Assembly (NCBI RefSeq): GCF_000766795.1
Contig: NZ_JPDS01000002.1
Coordinates: 439,001 to 503,000 of the forward strand
Length of the DNA stretch: 64,000 nucleotides
Source: Polaribacter sp. Hel1_85
GTDB taxonomy: Bacteria > Bacteroidota > Bacteroidia > Flavobacteriales > Flavobacteriaceae
Direction: 5' to 3'
The notes under the pieces were generated by a model. The model was given only the letters and a program-made list of their open reading frames with translations, did no database searches and was not told the DNA's origin. This document shows positions 54,284 to 62,643 of the stretch, in pieces (within the stretch, counting starts at the first letter, position 1; the number at the start of each line of letters is the position of its first letter). Both the position numbers and the translations under genes were made by a program.

Positions 54284-54314
54284 AAAAAAGAGTCTCAATT
54301 TAGAGACTCTTTTA
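54284..54314. terminator. Terminator between peroxiredoxin and cydA
   Basis: AAAAGAGTCTC-AATTTA-GAGACTCTTTT, perfect stem with A and T runs. Ends the minus-strand peroxiredoxin transcript 19 bases after its stop. Confidence 0.85.
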
Positions 54315-54332
54315 TAAATTAATATTTTGGAT

Positions 54333-55061
54333 TTATTTTTTTAGAATTTCATTTAATACTAAATCTTTATCTAATTTTTTAGTACAGAAAAACCAGTCTT
54401 TACAATCTAATTCTTCAGTCGATGTCATTCTTTCTTCTGCAACACCACAAGATCCTGCTGGAGATACAATAACATCATCTCCAGGATACCAATCTGCTGG
54501 AGTTGCCACATTAAATTTATCTGAAGTTTGCATTGCAATTAAAGCTCTGTATAATTCATCAAAATTACGACCTAAACTTAATGGATAATAAATAATTGCT
54601 CTTACAGTTTCATTAGGATCTACAAAAAAAACAGCTCTAACTGCTTGTGTTTTACTTTCTCCTGGCTGAATCATTCCGTATTTTTTTGCAACATCCATAG
54701 AAATATCTTCGATTAAAGGAAACTTAACTTCTATGTCTTTCATTCCATTAAATTCAATTTTATCCTTAATAGTTCTTAACCATGCAATATGGCTATATAA
54801 ACCATCAATAGATAAACCTATTAGACTACAATTTGCTTTTTCGAATTTTTCTTCTAAATGTGCAAATGTCATAAATTCTGATGTACAAACTGGTGTAAAA
54901 TCTGCTGGATGGCTAAATAATATAGACCATTTTCCTTTATAATCTGATGGAAAATTAATTTCTCCTTGTGTAGTTACCGCTGTAAATTGAGGAGCTTTAT
55001 CACCAATTCTTGGCATTGCAAATACCTCTTGTTTTTCTTGTGTTGTTTCTATTGCATTCAT
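54333..55061 (-). CDS. Peroxiredoxin of the Prx6 type
   Basis: 242 residues. Peroxidatic C59 in SHPADFTPVCTSEF, then the Prx6-class markers SIDGLYSHIAWLRTI, IIYYPLSLGRNFDE and ADWYPGDDVIVSP. Extra cysteines near the end (GSCGVAEE, ELDCKDWFFCTKK) could resolve the sulfenic acid. Reduces peroxides in the cytoplasm. A GTAAC-type promoter dyad precedes it. Confidence 0.93.
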   Translation of the reverse strand: MNAIETTQEKQEVFAMPRIGDKAPQFTAVTTQGEINFPSDYKGKWSILFSHPADFTPVCTSEFMTFAHLEEKFEKANCSLIGLSIDGLYSHIAWLRTIKDKIEFNGMKDIEVKFPLIEDISMDVAKKYGMIQPGESKTQAVRAVFFVDPNETVRAIIYYPLSLGRNFDELYRALIAMQTSDKFNVATPADWYPGDDVIVSPAGSCGVAEERMTSTEELDCKDWFFCTKKLDKDLVLNEILKK

Positions 55062-55088
55062 AATATTATAGTTTATATTTTTATAGCA

Positions 55089-55132
55089 TAAAATTAATCT
55101 TAATCCCTTTACATCATTGTAACATTAGTCAC
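55089..55132 (-). promoter_or_regulatory. GTAAC-type dyad and -7 box before the peroxiredoxin gene
   Basis: Minus strand GTGACTAATGTTAC (55119-55132), one base from the perfect dyad. TAATTTTA (55089-55096) starts 29 bases after the centre, 27 bases before the ATG. Confidence 0.65.
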
Positions 55133-55262
55133 TTAAGCCATATCAAATTTTGATGTTATGATAGCTATTTCCTATAATACTGTGGGTTTCAAAAATTTTT
55201 ACAACAAAAAGCAGACTATATTATTTTTATCAAATAAAATAGGGTTAAAACATTGTAGTTAT

Positions 55263-55270
55263 TATTTTTG
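55263..55270 (+). promoter_or_regulatory. -7 box almost touching the GTG of the small Cys protein
   Basis: TATTTTTG ends 5 bases before the GTG at 55276. If this box is used, transcription would start at about the GTG, giving a leaderless message. No Crp/Fnr-like dyad lies at the matching distance. Confidence 0.4.
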
Positions 55271-55275
55271 CACTT

Positions 55276-55650
55276 GTGAAGAATTGGAAATTCATTTTCT
55301 CAATATTATTTAGCTTTCTTATACTATATAATAGTTTAAGAGTGTCTATTACGTATATATATTATAATGTTGATACCATTGGTTTTATTGAAGCTTTATG
55401 TGAAAACAAAGACAAACCAGAGTTGGCCTGTAATGGTAAATGTCATTTAAAAAAGATTACCAAAACTAATAATGAAGAAAAGAATCAACCAATTCAACTA
55501 ATTGATTTCAAAGATATTTTATTATATAATCAAAAGGTTTCTACACTTCATTTAAGTTCTAAGACTCTTCAAAAAAAGTCTAATTTTTATTATTTAAATC
55601 TTTATAGTTTTAAATTATTAGAAACTTGTTTTCATCCACCAAACGCATAA
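55276..55650 (+). CDS. Small Cys-containing membrane-anchored protein beside a copper receptor
   Basis: 124 residues from a GTG start; no other start fits. One hydrophobic helix (about 5-23), then LCENKDKPELACNGKCHLKKI with three cysteines and a histidine, and CFHPPNA at the C-terminus. The helix places the Cys motif outside the inner membrane. It lies 65 bases before the copper-type TonB receptor on the same strand. I do not recognise a named family; a metal-handling role is inferred from the CNGKCH motif and the neighbour. Confidence 0.65.
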   Translation: MKNWKFIFSILFSFLILYNSLRVSITYIYYNVDTIGFIEALCENKDKPELACNGKCHLKKITKTNNEEKNQPIQLIDFKDILLYNQKVSTLHLSSKTLQKKSNFYYLNLYSFKLLETCFHPPNA

Positions 55651-55715
55651 TTGTTTTTTTCATTTTATAGAATTTCTATAAAACAATAAATACTTAAAAA
55701 TTAAAACAATTAAAA

Positions 55716-57818
55716 ATGAAAATATTTTATAGTGTGCTTTTATGCGCGCTAATTTCTGCTACATCTTATAGTCAAAATACAAAAGAGACTAAAAAAGATA
55801 GTATTAAACAAAAAACAGTAAAACTTGATGAAGTAATCGTAACAGGTAAATTAAAAAAGGATCCAGTTTTTAGTTCATCATCAAACAAATACGCTAAGAA
55901 AATTGTACAACCTAAAAATGTTGCTGATTTATTTAACAACATTAATGGTTTTTCTGTAATTAAAAGAGGAAACTATGCTATAGATCCGTCTTTTAGAGGT
56001 GCTCAATATGAGCAATTAAATATTCAATATGATGGTGGTACAAAAGCAATGCATGCTTGCCCTAACAGAATGGATCCTGTTACCACACACATCATTCCAG
56101 AAGAAGTTTCTAAAATAGAAATTATTAAAGGACCTTATACGGTTAGATATGGAGCAACTTTTGGCGGAATTATAAATTTAGTTACTCAAAAACCAGATTA
56201 TGAAGATTATGGTTTTCATGGAAAAGTTTCTGGCGGGTTTGAAAGTAATGGAAACTCATTAGTAAATTTGGCTGAACTGCAATACATCAATGAAAAATTT
56301 GATATTGTTGCCAATGCTGGTTATAGAAATTTTGGAAACTATACAGACGGATTTGGAACTGAAATTCCTTCTTCATTTAAAAGTTCTGATTACGGAATAA
56401 AAGTTGGATATAATTTTACTAAAAATCAGCGCTTAAAAATTGATTGGAGACAATCTTTTGGACGCGATGTTTTACATGCTGCTTTACCTATGGATACAGA
56501 ATATGACAACAGTAGCATACTTTCTGTAGATTATAAAATTGAGAATATTGGAGAAGTTATAAAATCTATTTCTGTAAAAGGATATCACAGTTATGTAGAT
56601 CATTTAATGACAAATGATAACAGACCTACTTTTATGATGATGGAAGCAGCATCTGCAGTTGAAGCAACAACAATTGGTGGGAAATTTGAAATGAATTGGC
56701 AACCAAGTAAAAATTTAGATATATTTTCTGGAATAGATTTAATGAACATTGCAAGAGATGGAGGAAGAACTAGAATTGTAAAAATAATGAACGGAAACAC
56801 ATTAGCAACTCCTGTTACTTTTAACGACAAAGTTTGGCAAGATTCACAAATAACAGACCTTGGTTTTTTTACAGAAGCTAAATACAATTTAGCGCCAAAA
56901 ACAATTCTTACAGCAGGAATTCGTTACGATAATGTTACTTCAGAAATAAAAGATCCAGAAGCAGATTTTGCTGCAATGTATGATTTAGACAAAAGAACAG
57001 AACATACTTTTAGCGGAACAATTTCAATTAAAAAAGTACTTTTTGAAAACTATACTTTAGAAGCAGCTTACGGACGTGGAACAAGAACTGCAAATATGAT
57101 TGAAAGATTTATTAATCATTTTACAATAGGTCAAGATCCGTATGAATATATTGGAAATCCAGATTTAAAAGCAGAAGTAAATAACCAATTTGAAATTGGA
57201 ATTAAAGGTTTAGAAGAATTAGAAAACGGTTTTGATAGTTTTCAGTTTGAAACATCAGTTTACTATGCTGCTTTCGAAAACTACATAGTTGGTATTGTAG
57301 ATAATACGTTAACAAGAAAATTTAACCCAACTTCAGACCCAGTAAATCCAAAAGTTTTTCAAAATTTAGATGATGCTTACAAAACTGGTTTTGAAGCAAA
57401 AGCTCAGTTAAACTTTTTAGAAAATTATAATTTTAAAACTGAGTTTTCTTACGTGTATACAAAGAATGAAGATTTAGGTGAATCTTTACCTTTAACACCT
57501 CCTTTTACAACCAAACTTACTTTTGGTTTTGAAAAGGAAAATATTTGGGCAAATGCACAGTATAATTTAGTTTCTAAACAAGATAATATTTCTGAAAGTT
57601 TTGGAGAAACAGAAACTGATGGATACCAAACCTTAGATCTACGTTTTGGAGGAAAACCTCTTAAAAATGTAACTTTAGGTTTAGCAGTTTTAAATGTTTT
57701 TGATAAAGGCTACAACAGTCATTTAAACTTTTCATTTACAAACCAAGCAAACTTTGGAAGAACGCCTGTTACAGAACCTGGTCGTAATTTCTCTGCTTTT
57801 TTACAATATAAGTTCTAA
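55716..57818 (+). CDS. TonB-dependent outer membrane receptor, copper (OprC/NosA) type
   Basis: 700 residues. Signal peptide 1-19 (ATSYSQ), TonB-box-like LDEVIVTG (38-45), plug domain, 22-strand barrel ending AFLQYKF with C-terminal Phe. The plug contains C115-P-N-R-M119-D-P and the barrel H296-L-M298. In OprC of Pseudomonas a C-x3-M plus H-x-M set, about 180 residues apart, binds copper; the spacing here is 181. So copper is the likely cargo. Plausible partner of the small CNGKCH protein upstream. Confidence 0.85.
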   Translation: MKIFYSVLLCALISATSYSQNTKETKKDSIKQKTVKLDEVIVTGKLKKDPVFSSSSNKYAKKIVQPKNVADLFNNINGFSVIKRGNYAIDPSFRGAQYEQLNIQYDGGTKAMHACPNRMDPVTTHIIPEEVSKIEIIKGPYTVRYGATFGGIINLVTQKPDYEDYGFHGKVSGGFESNGNSLVNLAELQYINEKFDIVANAGYRNFGNYTDGFGTEIPSSFKSSDYGIKVGYNFTKNQRLKIDWRQSFGRDVLHAALPMDTEYDNSSILSVDYKIENIGEVIKSISVKGYHSYVDHLMTNDNRPTFMMMEAASAVEATTIGGKFEMNWQPSKNLDIFSGIDLMNIARDGGRTRIVKIMNGNTLATPVTFNDKVWQDSQITDLGFFTEAKYNLAPKTILTAGIRYDNVTSEIKDPEADFAAMYDLDKRTEHTFSGTISIKKVLFENYTLEAAYGRGTRTANMIERFINHFTIGQDPYEYIGNPDLKAEVNNQFEIGIKGLEELENGFDSFQFETSVYYAAFENYIVGIVDNTLTRKFNPTSDPVNPKVFQNLDDAYKTGFEAKAQLNFLENYNFKTEFSYVYTKNEDLGESLPLTPPFTTKLTFGFEKENIWANAQYNLVSKQDNISESFGETETDGYQTLDLRFGGKPLKNVTLGLAVLNVFDKGYNSHLNFSFTNQANFGRTPVTEPGRNFSAFLQYKF

Positions 57819-57853
57819 TAGAAAAAAGGAAGTTTTCTAAATAATAATAAATT

Positions 57854-57943
57854 TTGTCATTTTGAGCGAAATGTAATGGAGTCGAAAAATCTAGTGAATT
57901 AAATTTCAGTAGTTTAGATTTCTCCATAAAGTCGAAATGACAA
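57854..57943. repeat. Palindromic intergenic repeat, family 2
   Basis: A 90-base element with terminal inverted repeats TTGTCATTTTGA / TCGAAATGACAA (one mismatch) and an inner stem ATGGAG...AAATCTA / TAGATTT-CTCCAT. It lies between convergent genes and could act as a terminator or be a MITE/REP-like element. The arm GAGCG..GTCGA resembles repeats I recall from many flavobacteria. Confidence 0.75.
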
Positions 57944-57969
57944 GTTAAAATTTTAGACAGCTTCCTTTT

Positions 57970-58551
57970 TTATTTTTTCATCAGTTTTACAAACAGCTCC
58001 ATTTCTTGTCTATTCTGATAAGAATTATAACACTTTTCTATAATATTCATAGAAAAATAAGGCTCAAAATAAGAGAGATATTCTTCTTTATTTCCACCAA
58101 AAGGGGGATGATCTTCATTTAGTTTTGCATCAAAAAGTAAACCAACCAATTTACCTTCATCATTTAGCAAATCCTTCATTTTCAATGCATATTTTACTCT
58201 TAAATGAGGATCTATTGCACAGAAAAAAGTTTGTTCTATCACCAAATCAAAACTATCATTTAAATCAAAAAAATTAGCATGAATTAATTGTTTTTCTGGA
58301 AAACTTGAAACTCTAGCTTTTAAATTATCTAGTGGATTATGACAAATATCTACAACATAAATATTTTTAAAACCTTTGTTAAAAAGATACTCTGCTTCGT
58401 AAGAATTTCCTCCTCCAGGAATTAATATTTTTAAGTCTTTATTTGTTAATTGATCAAAATAAGATTTTAAAGGTGGAGAAGCTTCACCTAAATCCCAACC
58501 AATCTTGTTTGTTTTATACTTGTTTTCCCAAAATTCTTTAGATAAATTCAT
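57970..58551 (-). CDS. SAM-dependent methyltransferase, TPMT family
   Basis: 193 residues. FWENKYKTNKIGWDLGEASPPL is the TPMT-family start, ILIPGGGNSYEAEYL the SAM-binding loop, YVVDICHNPLDN motif II, and IEQTFFCAIDPHLR the later core. The family methylates thiols, halides, tellurite or selenite; the substrate is unknown. Close to the copper receptor but convergent with it. Confidence 0.85.
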   Translation of the reverse strand: MNLSKEFWENKYKTNKIGWDLGEASPPLKSYFDQLTNKDLKILIPGGGNSYEAEYLFNKGFKNIYVVDICHNPLDNLKARVSSFPEKQLIHANFFDLNDSFDLVIEQTFFCAIDPHLRVKYALKMKDLLNDEGKLVGLLFDAKLNEDHPPFGGNKEEYLSYFEPYFSMNIIEKCYNSYQNRQEMELFVKLMKK

Positions 58552-58611
58552 TTAAATTAATGTTCTTTTGTTTCATCACAAAAATACATTTAATAATTTT
58601 TTGAAGTTTTT

Positions 58612-58664
58612 AAAAAACCGATGCACCTAGTTGTCTTAAAGTTTTGTTAAAAGGTCGGTTTTTT
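58612..58664. repeat. Imperfect inverted repeat between divergent genes
   Basis: AAAAACCGA and TCGGTTTTT bracket about 33 bases in the 188-base space between the methyltransferase and barrel-protein starts. Could be a hairpin in the leader of the plus-strand gene or a terminator-like stem; no function assigned. Confidence 0.4.
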
Positions 58665-58739
58665 GTGTTTTAAAATTAAACCTTTGTAACCTACATTAGT
58701 CCTAATTTTTTATAAAAAAATTAACTCCCAAAAAATCAA

Positions 58740-61478
58740 ATGAAAAAAATTTTAATTCTAATTAGTTTTTTTTTAACCTCCTTTATATATTCTCAATCAA
58801 AAGATGTTATTATCACAGGAAACATTAAAGCGTCTGATGATAAAGAAATACTAGAATCTGCTACTGTACATTTAGAAAGATTAAAAGATAGTAGTATTGT
58901 AGCATATACGATTACTGATGCAAAAGGGAATTTTGAAATTGCTGCTAGTACTTCTGATTCTAAAACAAAACTAATTGTTTCTTTTATCGGCTTTAAACCT
59001 TATTCTAAAATTATAACAGTAAAAAATCAAAATATTGGCTCCTTATATTTAAAAACGGCAAACAGATTAGACGCTATTGTAATTCGATCTTCTGCACCAA
59101 TAACCATTAAAAAAGATACCGTAGAATTTAATGTAAAATCTTTTAAAACAAAAGCAGATGCAAATGTTGAAGATTTACTTAAAAAGTTACCTGGATTAGA
59201 AGTTGATGCTGAAGGTGCTATTACCGTAAATGGAAAACCCGTAAATAAAATTTTAGTAAACGGAAAACCTTTTTTTGGAAATGACCCTACAATTACAACA
59301 AGAAATTTAACAAAAGATATTATTGAAAAAGTACAAATTTTAGACACTAAAACGAATGCGCAAGCTTTTGCTGGTGAAGATTCTGATGGAGAAAATAAAA
59401 CGATTAACTTAACGATTAAAAAAGAAAACAATAAAGGATATTTTGGTAAAGTAGCTGCAGGAAAAGGAACTGATGATAGATATGAATATGCTGGTTTAGC
59501 GACTCGTTTTAAACAAAATGAAAGAATTGGTTTGCTTGCTGGAGGAAACAATGTGAATTCACCAGGTTTTAGTTTTGGAAACCAAAGAGTACAGTTTGGC
59601 GGAAACAATAGAAGTTTTGGCGGTGGACAAGGAATTGTTACTTCTAACAATTACGGGATCAATTATATTAATACATTTAAAAAAATATTTGAGTTTTCTG
59701 GAGATTATTTCTACAAAAACAGTGAATCAGACAATACATCTACTAGCAATAGAGAAACCTTTTTATCTGACGGAGATAGTTTTTTTAGAAATTCTAAAAG
59801 CAGCTCATTTAACGAAAGTGATAGCCATGATGCAAGTGTAGATTTTGAAATGGAAATAGACAGTACTTTTAGAATTGATATAGAAACTGACTTTAATAGA
59901 AATGTAAACAGAAATACTTATAATAGTGCTTCAGAAAGTTTAAACAATGATGAGTCGCTTACAAATGATTCTAAAACAAATTCTATTGCAGATTCTAAGA
60001 AAAACCAATTTGATAATGAAATCAATATTTCTAAAAAAATCGGGAATAGAGGTGCGTTTATAAGAGCAGAAATTACCGCTAATTTTAGACAGAGTGAAAC
60101 AGACGATTTTGTAAAATCTGAAACTAATATTTATGGCACAGATCCAGATCAAATTATAAGAGATCAATATTCAGATGGTAGTTCTGACAGAGAACAAATT
60201 GGTAGTGAAATTACATATCGTTTACCACTTTTGGCTCATAAATTATTTTTTGATATTGCTTATGAATATGGAAATACAAAGACGAAAACAGTACGCAACA
60301 CATTCGATTTTAATACAACTACAAACGATTACACAAATTTTAGCACCTTATTAAGTACAGATTTCGAGTATTTAAACAAAACAAAAAGACCAAGTGCAGA
60401 ACTTGAGTTTAGAAATGATAAATGGTCTGCTTCTGCTGAAATTGCATACGTTAACAGAACTTTAGAAAATAAAGATTTTTTAAGACCAGAAACAAACCTT
60501 GAAAGAGATTTTAATAATTTAGAATACGGATTTAGAGTACGATTTAGAAAAAGCAAAAGTAGTAGCTATAGAATGCGATATAACTTTAGAAACAGCACAC
60601 CAAGTTTAAATCAATTACAACCCTTTAGAGATGAATCTAACCCTCTTAACATTGTTACAGGAAACCCTACTTTAACACCTTCTAAAACCCACAACTTTCG
60701 TTTTGGTGGTTCTGATTTTAATTGGCAAAAAAGAACCGGTTTTTGGTCATTTGCAAACTTCTCTTTTACAAATGACAGAGTAGTATCTAAAACTATTATT
60801 GATACAAATACTTTAATTAGAGAAACGACTTATGCAAATGTAGATGGCTTCTTTAACTTTAGAGTTGGTGGAAGTTACAGTTCATCAAAAAAATGGGAAG
60901 ACTTTGGTAGTTTAAAAACAGAATTTACTCTTTTTGGTAATTATGATAAAAACATCAACTTTAATAATGGTGTTCAATATTCAAGTAAAAAAACAGCTTT
61001 TACTCCTAGAATTGGTTTTGATTTTAATTGGGATGACGTCTTACAAATTAGACCACAATATTCAGTCTCTTTTAGTAATACTATTTATGACATTGACCAA
61101 TTTGAAAATAGAAATCTTATAAGTCATGATATAACGATTAGAACAGCCACTTTTCTTCCGAAGAAATTTGAATGGAGAAATGATATAAAATATAATTACA
61201 ATCCTAATATTGCCGATGGTTTTCAAAAAAGTGCTTGGTTTTGGAATACTTCATTACGTTATGCTATATTAAAAGACCAAGGTGCAATTAGTTTAAGGAT
61301 ATATGATCTTTTAAACCAAAATACAAATGCGCGAAGAATAGCTTCTGAAGATTATATTCAAGATTCATCTAGTACTGTTTTAAACCAATATGCAATGTTA
61401 TCATTTACTTGGAAATTTAACAGCTTAGGTGGTGCAAGCAAAAAATTTGAACCTTCAAAAAGAAGAAGACATCATTAA
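58740..61478 (+). CDS. Large outer-membrane beta-barrel protein with carboxypeptidase-like and plug-like domains
   Basis: 912 residues. Signal peptide about 1-19 (FIYSQ). A carboxypeptidase-regulatory-like domain (about 24-105) is followed by a plug-like segment (VEDLLKKLPGLEVDAEGAITVNGKPVNKILVNGKPFFGNDP, about 145-190). A long barrel follows with many alternating Asn/Ser/aromatic strands. Related to TonB-linked receptors (outer membrane beta-barrel type) but with no SusD partner. The end is basic (KRRRHH) rather than a terminal Phe strand. Substrate unknown. Confidence 0.8.
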   Translation: MKKILILISFFLTSFIYSQSKDVIITGNIKASDDKEILESATVHLERLKDSSIVAYTITDAKGNFEIAASTSDSKTKLIVSFIGFKPYSKIITVKNQNIGSLYLKTANRLDAIVIRSSAPITIKKDTVEFNVKSFKTKADANVEDLLKKLPGLEVDAEGAITVNGKPVNKILVNGKPFFGNDPTITTRNLTKDIIEKVQILDTKTNAQAFAGEDSDGENKTINLTIKKENNKGYFGKVAAGKGTDDRYEYAGLATRFKQNERIGLLAGGNNVNSPGFSFGNQRVQFGGNNRSFGGGQGIVTSNNYGINYINTFKKIFEFSGDYFYKNSESDNTSTSNRETFLSDGDSFFRNSKSSSFNESDSHDASVDFEMEIDSTFRIDIETDFNRNVNRNTYNSASESLNNDESLTNDSKTNSIADSKKNQFDNEINISKKIGNRGAFIRAEITANFRQSETDDFVKSETNIYGTDPDQIIRDQYSDGSSDREQIGSEITYRLPLLAHKLFFDIAYEYGNTKTKTVRNTFDFNTTTNDYTNFSTLLSTDFEYLNKTKRPSAELEFRNDKWSASAEIAYVNRTLENKDFLRPETNLERDFNNLEYGFRVRFRKSKSSSYRMRYNFRNSTPSLNQLQPFRDESNPLNIVTGNPTLTPSKTHNFRFGGSDFNWQKRTGFWSFANFSFTNDRVVSKTIIDTNTLIRETTYANVDGFFNFRVGGSYSSSKKWEDFGSLKTEFTLFGNYDKNINFNNGVQYSSKKTAFTPRIGFDFNWDDVLQIRPQYSVSFSNTIYDIDQFENRNLISHDITIRTATFLPKKFEWRNDIKYNYNPNIADGFQKSAWFWNTSLRYAILKDQGAISLRIYDLLNQNTNARRIASEDYIQDSSSTVLNQYAMLSFTWKFNSLGGASKKFEPSKRRRHH

Positions 61479-61567
61479 CACCTCATTTTAATCAAACAGG
61501 AAGTAAAAAAAACAATTTTGTTGAGATAAATTCAACATTTCTTGCGTTATGGTTATAATTTAATAGA

Positions 61568-61612
61568 ATGACATCAATCATTTTCCTACCTACAAAATAG
61601 AGTTTATATTTG
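61568..61612 (+). promoter_or_regulatory. Fnr-like dyad and -7 box before nadA
   Basis: ATGACATCAATCAT (61568-61581) fits TGA-N6-TCA. TATATTTG (61605-61612) starts 30 bases after the dyad centre, 26 bases before the nadA ATG. The only plus-strand full match of this promoter type in the window. Confidence 0.6.
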
Positions 61613-61638
61613 CAGTACCGTCAAATTAAACACTTTTT

Positions 61639-62634
61639 ATGGAAACTTTAGATACTGCAAAGAAGAATCTTAACAAAAAAGGATTTTTAGATATTGAAAC
61701 TCCAAATATTAATTATGTAGAGGAGATTTTAAAACTAAAAAAAGAGAAAAATGCAGTTATTCTAGCGCACTATTATCAAATTGATGAAATCCAAGAAATT
61801 GCAGATTTTGTTGGTGATAGTTTGGCTTTGGCACAACAAGCTGCTAAAACAGATGCAGATGTAATTGTTTTTGCAGGAGTTCATTTTATGGCAGAAACTG
61901 CAAAAATTTTAAACCCTACTAAAAAAGTACTTTTACCAGATTTATTAGCAGGTTGTTCATTAGCAGATTCTTGTCCGCCAGAAGATTTTTCAGCATTTAA
62001 AAAACAACATCCAGATCATTTAGTAGTTACTTATATTAACTGTTCTGCAGAAATTAAAGCATTAAGTGATTATGTTTGTACATCTTCTAATGCTAAAAAA
62101 ATCATCGATTCTATTCCTCAAGATCAACCTATAATTTTTGCACCTGATAGAAATTTAGGAGATTATTTAAATAAAGAAACTGGCAGAGAAATGTTACTTT
62201 GGGATGGAGCTTGTATGGTTCATGAAGCTTTTTCTATGGAAAAATTGATTGATTTACATTTAGAACATCCAGACGCAGAATTAATTGCGCATCCAGAATC
62301 TGAAGCACACATGCTTAAAGTTGCTAAATATATTGGTTCTACTTCTGGTTTATTAAATCATGTTAAAAATAGCGATAAGAATAAATTTATTGTTGCTACA
62401 GAAGCGGGTATTTTATTTGAAATGATGCAAGAAAATCCTGATAAAATAATTATTCCTGCGCCAGCAAAAGAAGACAATACTTGTGCTTGTAGTGAATGTG
62501 CTTATATGAAAATGAATACAATGAAAAAATTGTATTTATGCTTAAAACATGAATTGCCAAATATTGAGGTTGAAACCGAATTAGCAAAACAAGCAATAAT
62601 TCCAATTAATAGAATGTTAGAACTTTCTAAATAA
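61639..62634 (+). CDS. nadA: Quinolinate synthase
   Basis: 331 residues. [27 protein letters not shown] at the start. Iron-sulfur ligand cysteines are expected among [33 protein letters not shown] and CACSECAYM. Condenses iminoaspartate with dihydroxyacetone phosphate to quinolinate for NAD synthesis; the [4Fe-4S] cluster is oxygen-sensitive. nadB follows 9 bases later. Confidence 0.96.
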   Translation: METLDTAKKNLNKKGFLDIETPNINYVEEILKLKKEKNAVILAHYYQIDEIQEIADFVGDSLALAQQAAKTDADVIVFAGVHFMAETAKILNPTKKVLLPDLLAGCSLADSCPPEDFSAFKKQHPDHLVVTYINCSAEIKALSDYVCTSSNAKKIIDSIPQDQPIIFAPDRNLGDYLNKETGREMLLWDGACMVHEAFSMEKLIDLHLEHPDAELIAHPESEAHMLKVAKYIGSTSGLLNHVKNSDKNKFIVATEAGILFEMMQENPDKIIIPAPAKEDNTCACSECAYMKMNTMKKLYLCLKHELPNIEVETELAKQAIIPINRMLELSK

Positions 62635-62643
62635 AAATAAACA

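Noticed and set aside
59027..59650. Minus-strand frame of 207 codons in the outer-membrane barrel gene
   Set aside because: Long but proline/serine/phenylalanine-rich shadow of a repetitive coding strand; no start context and no family.
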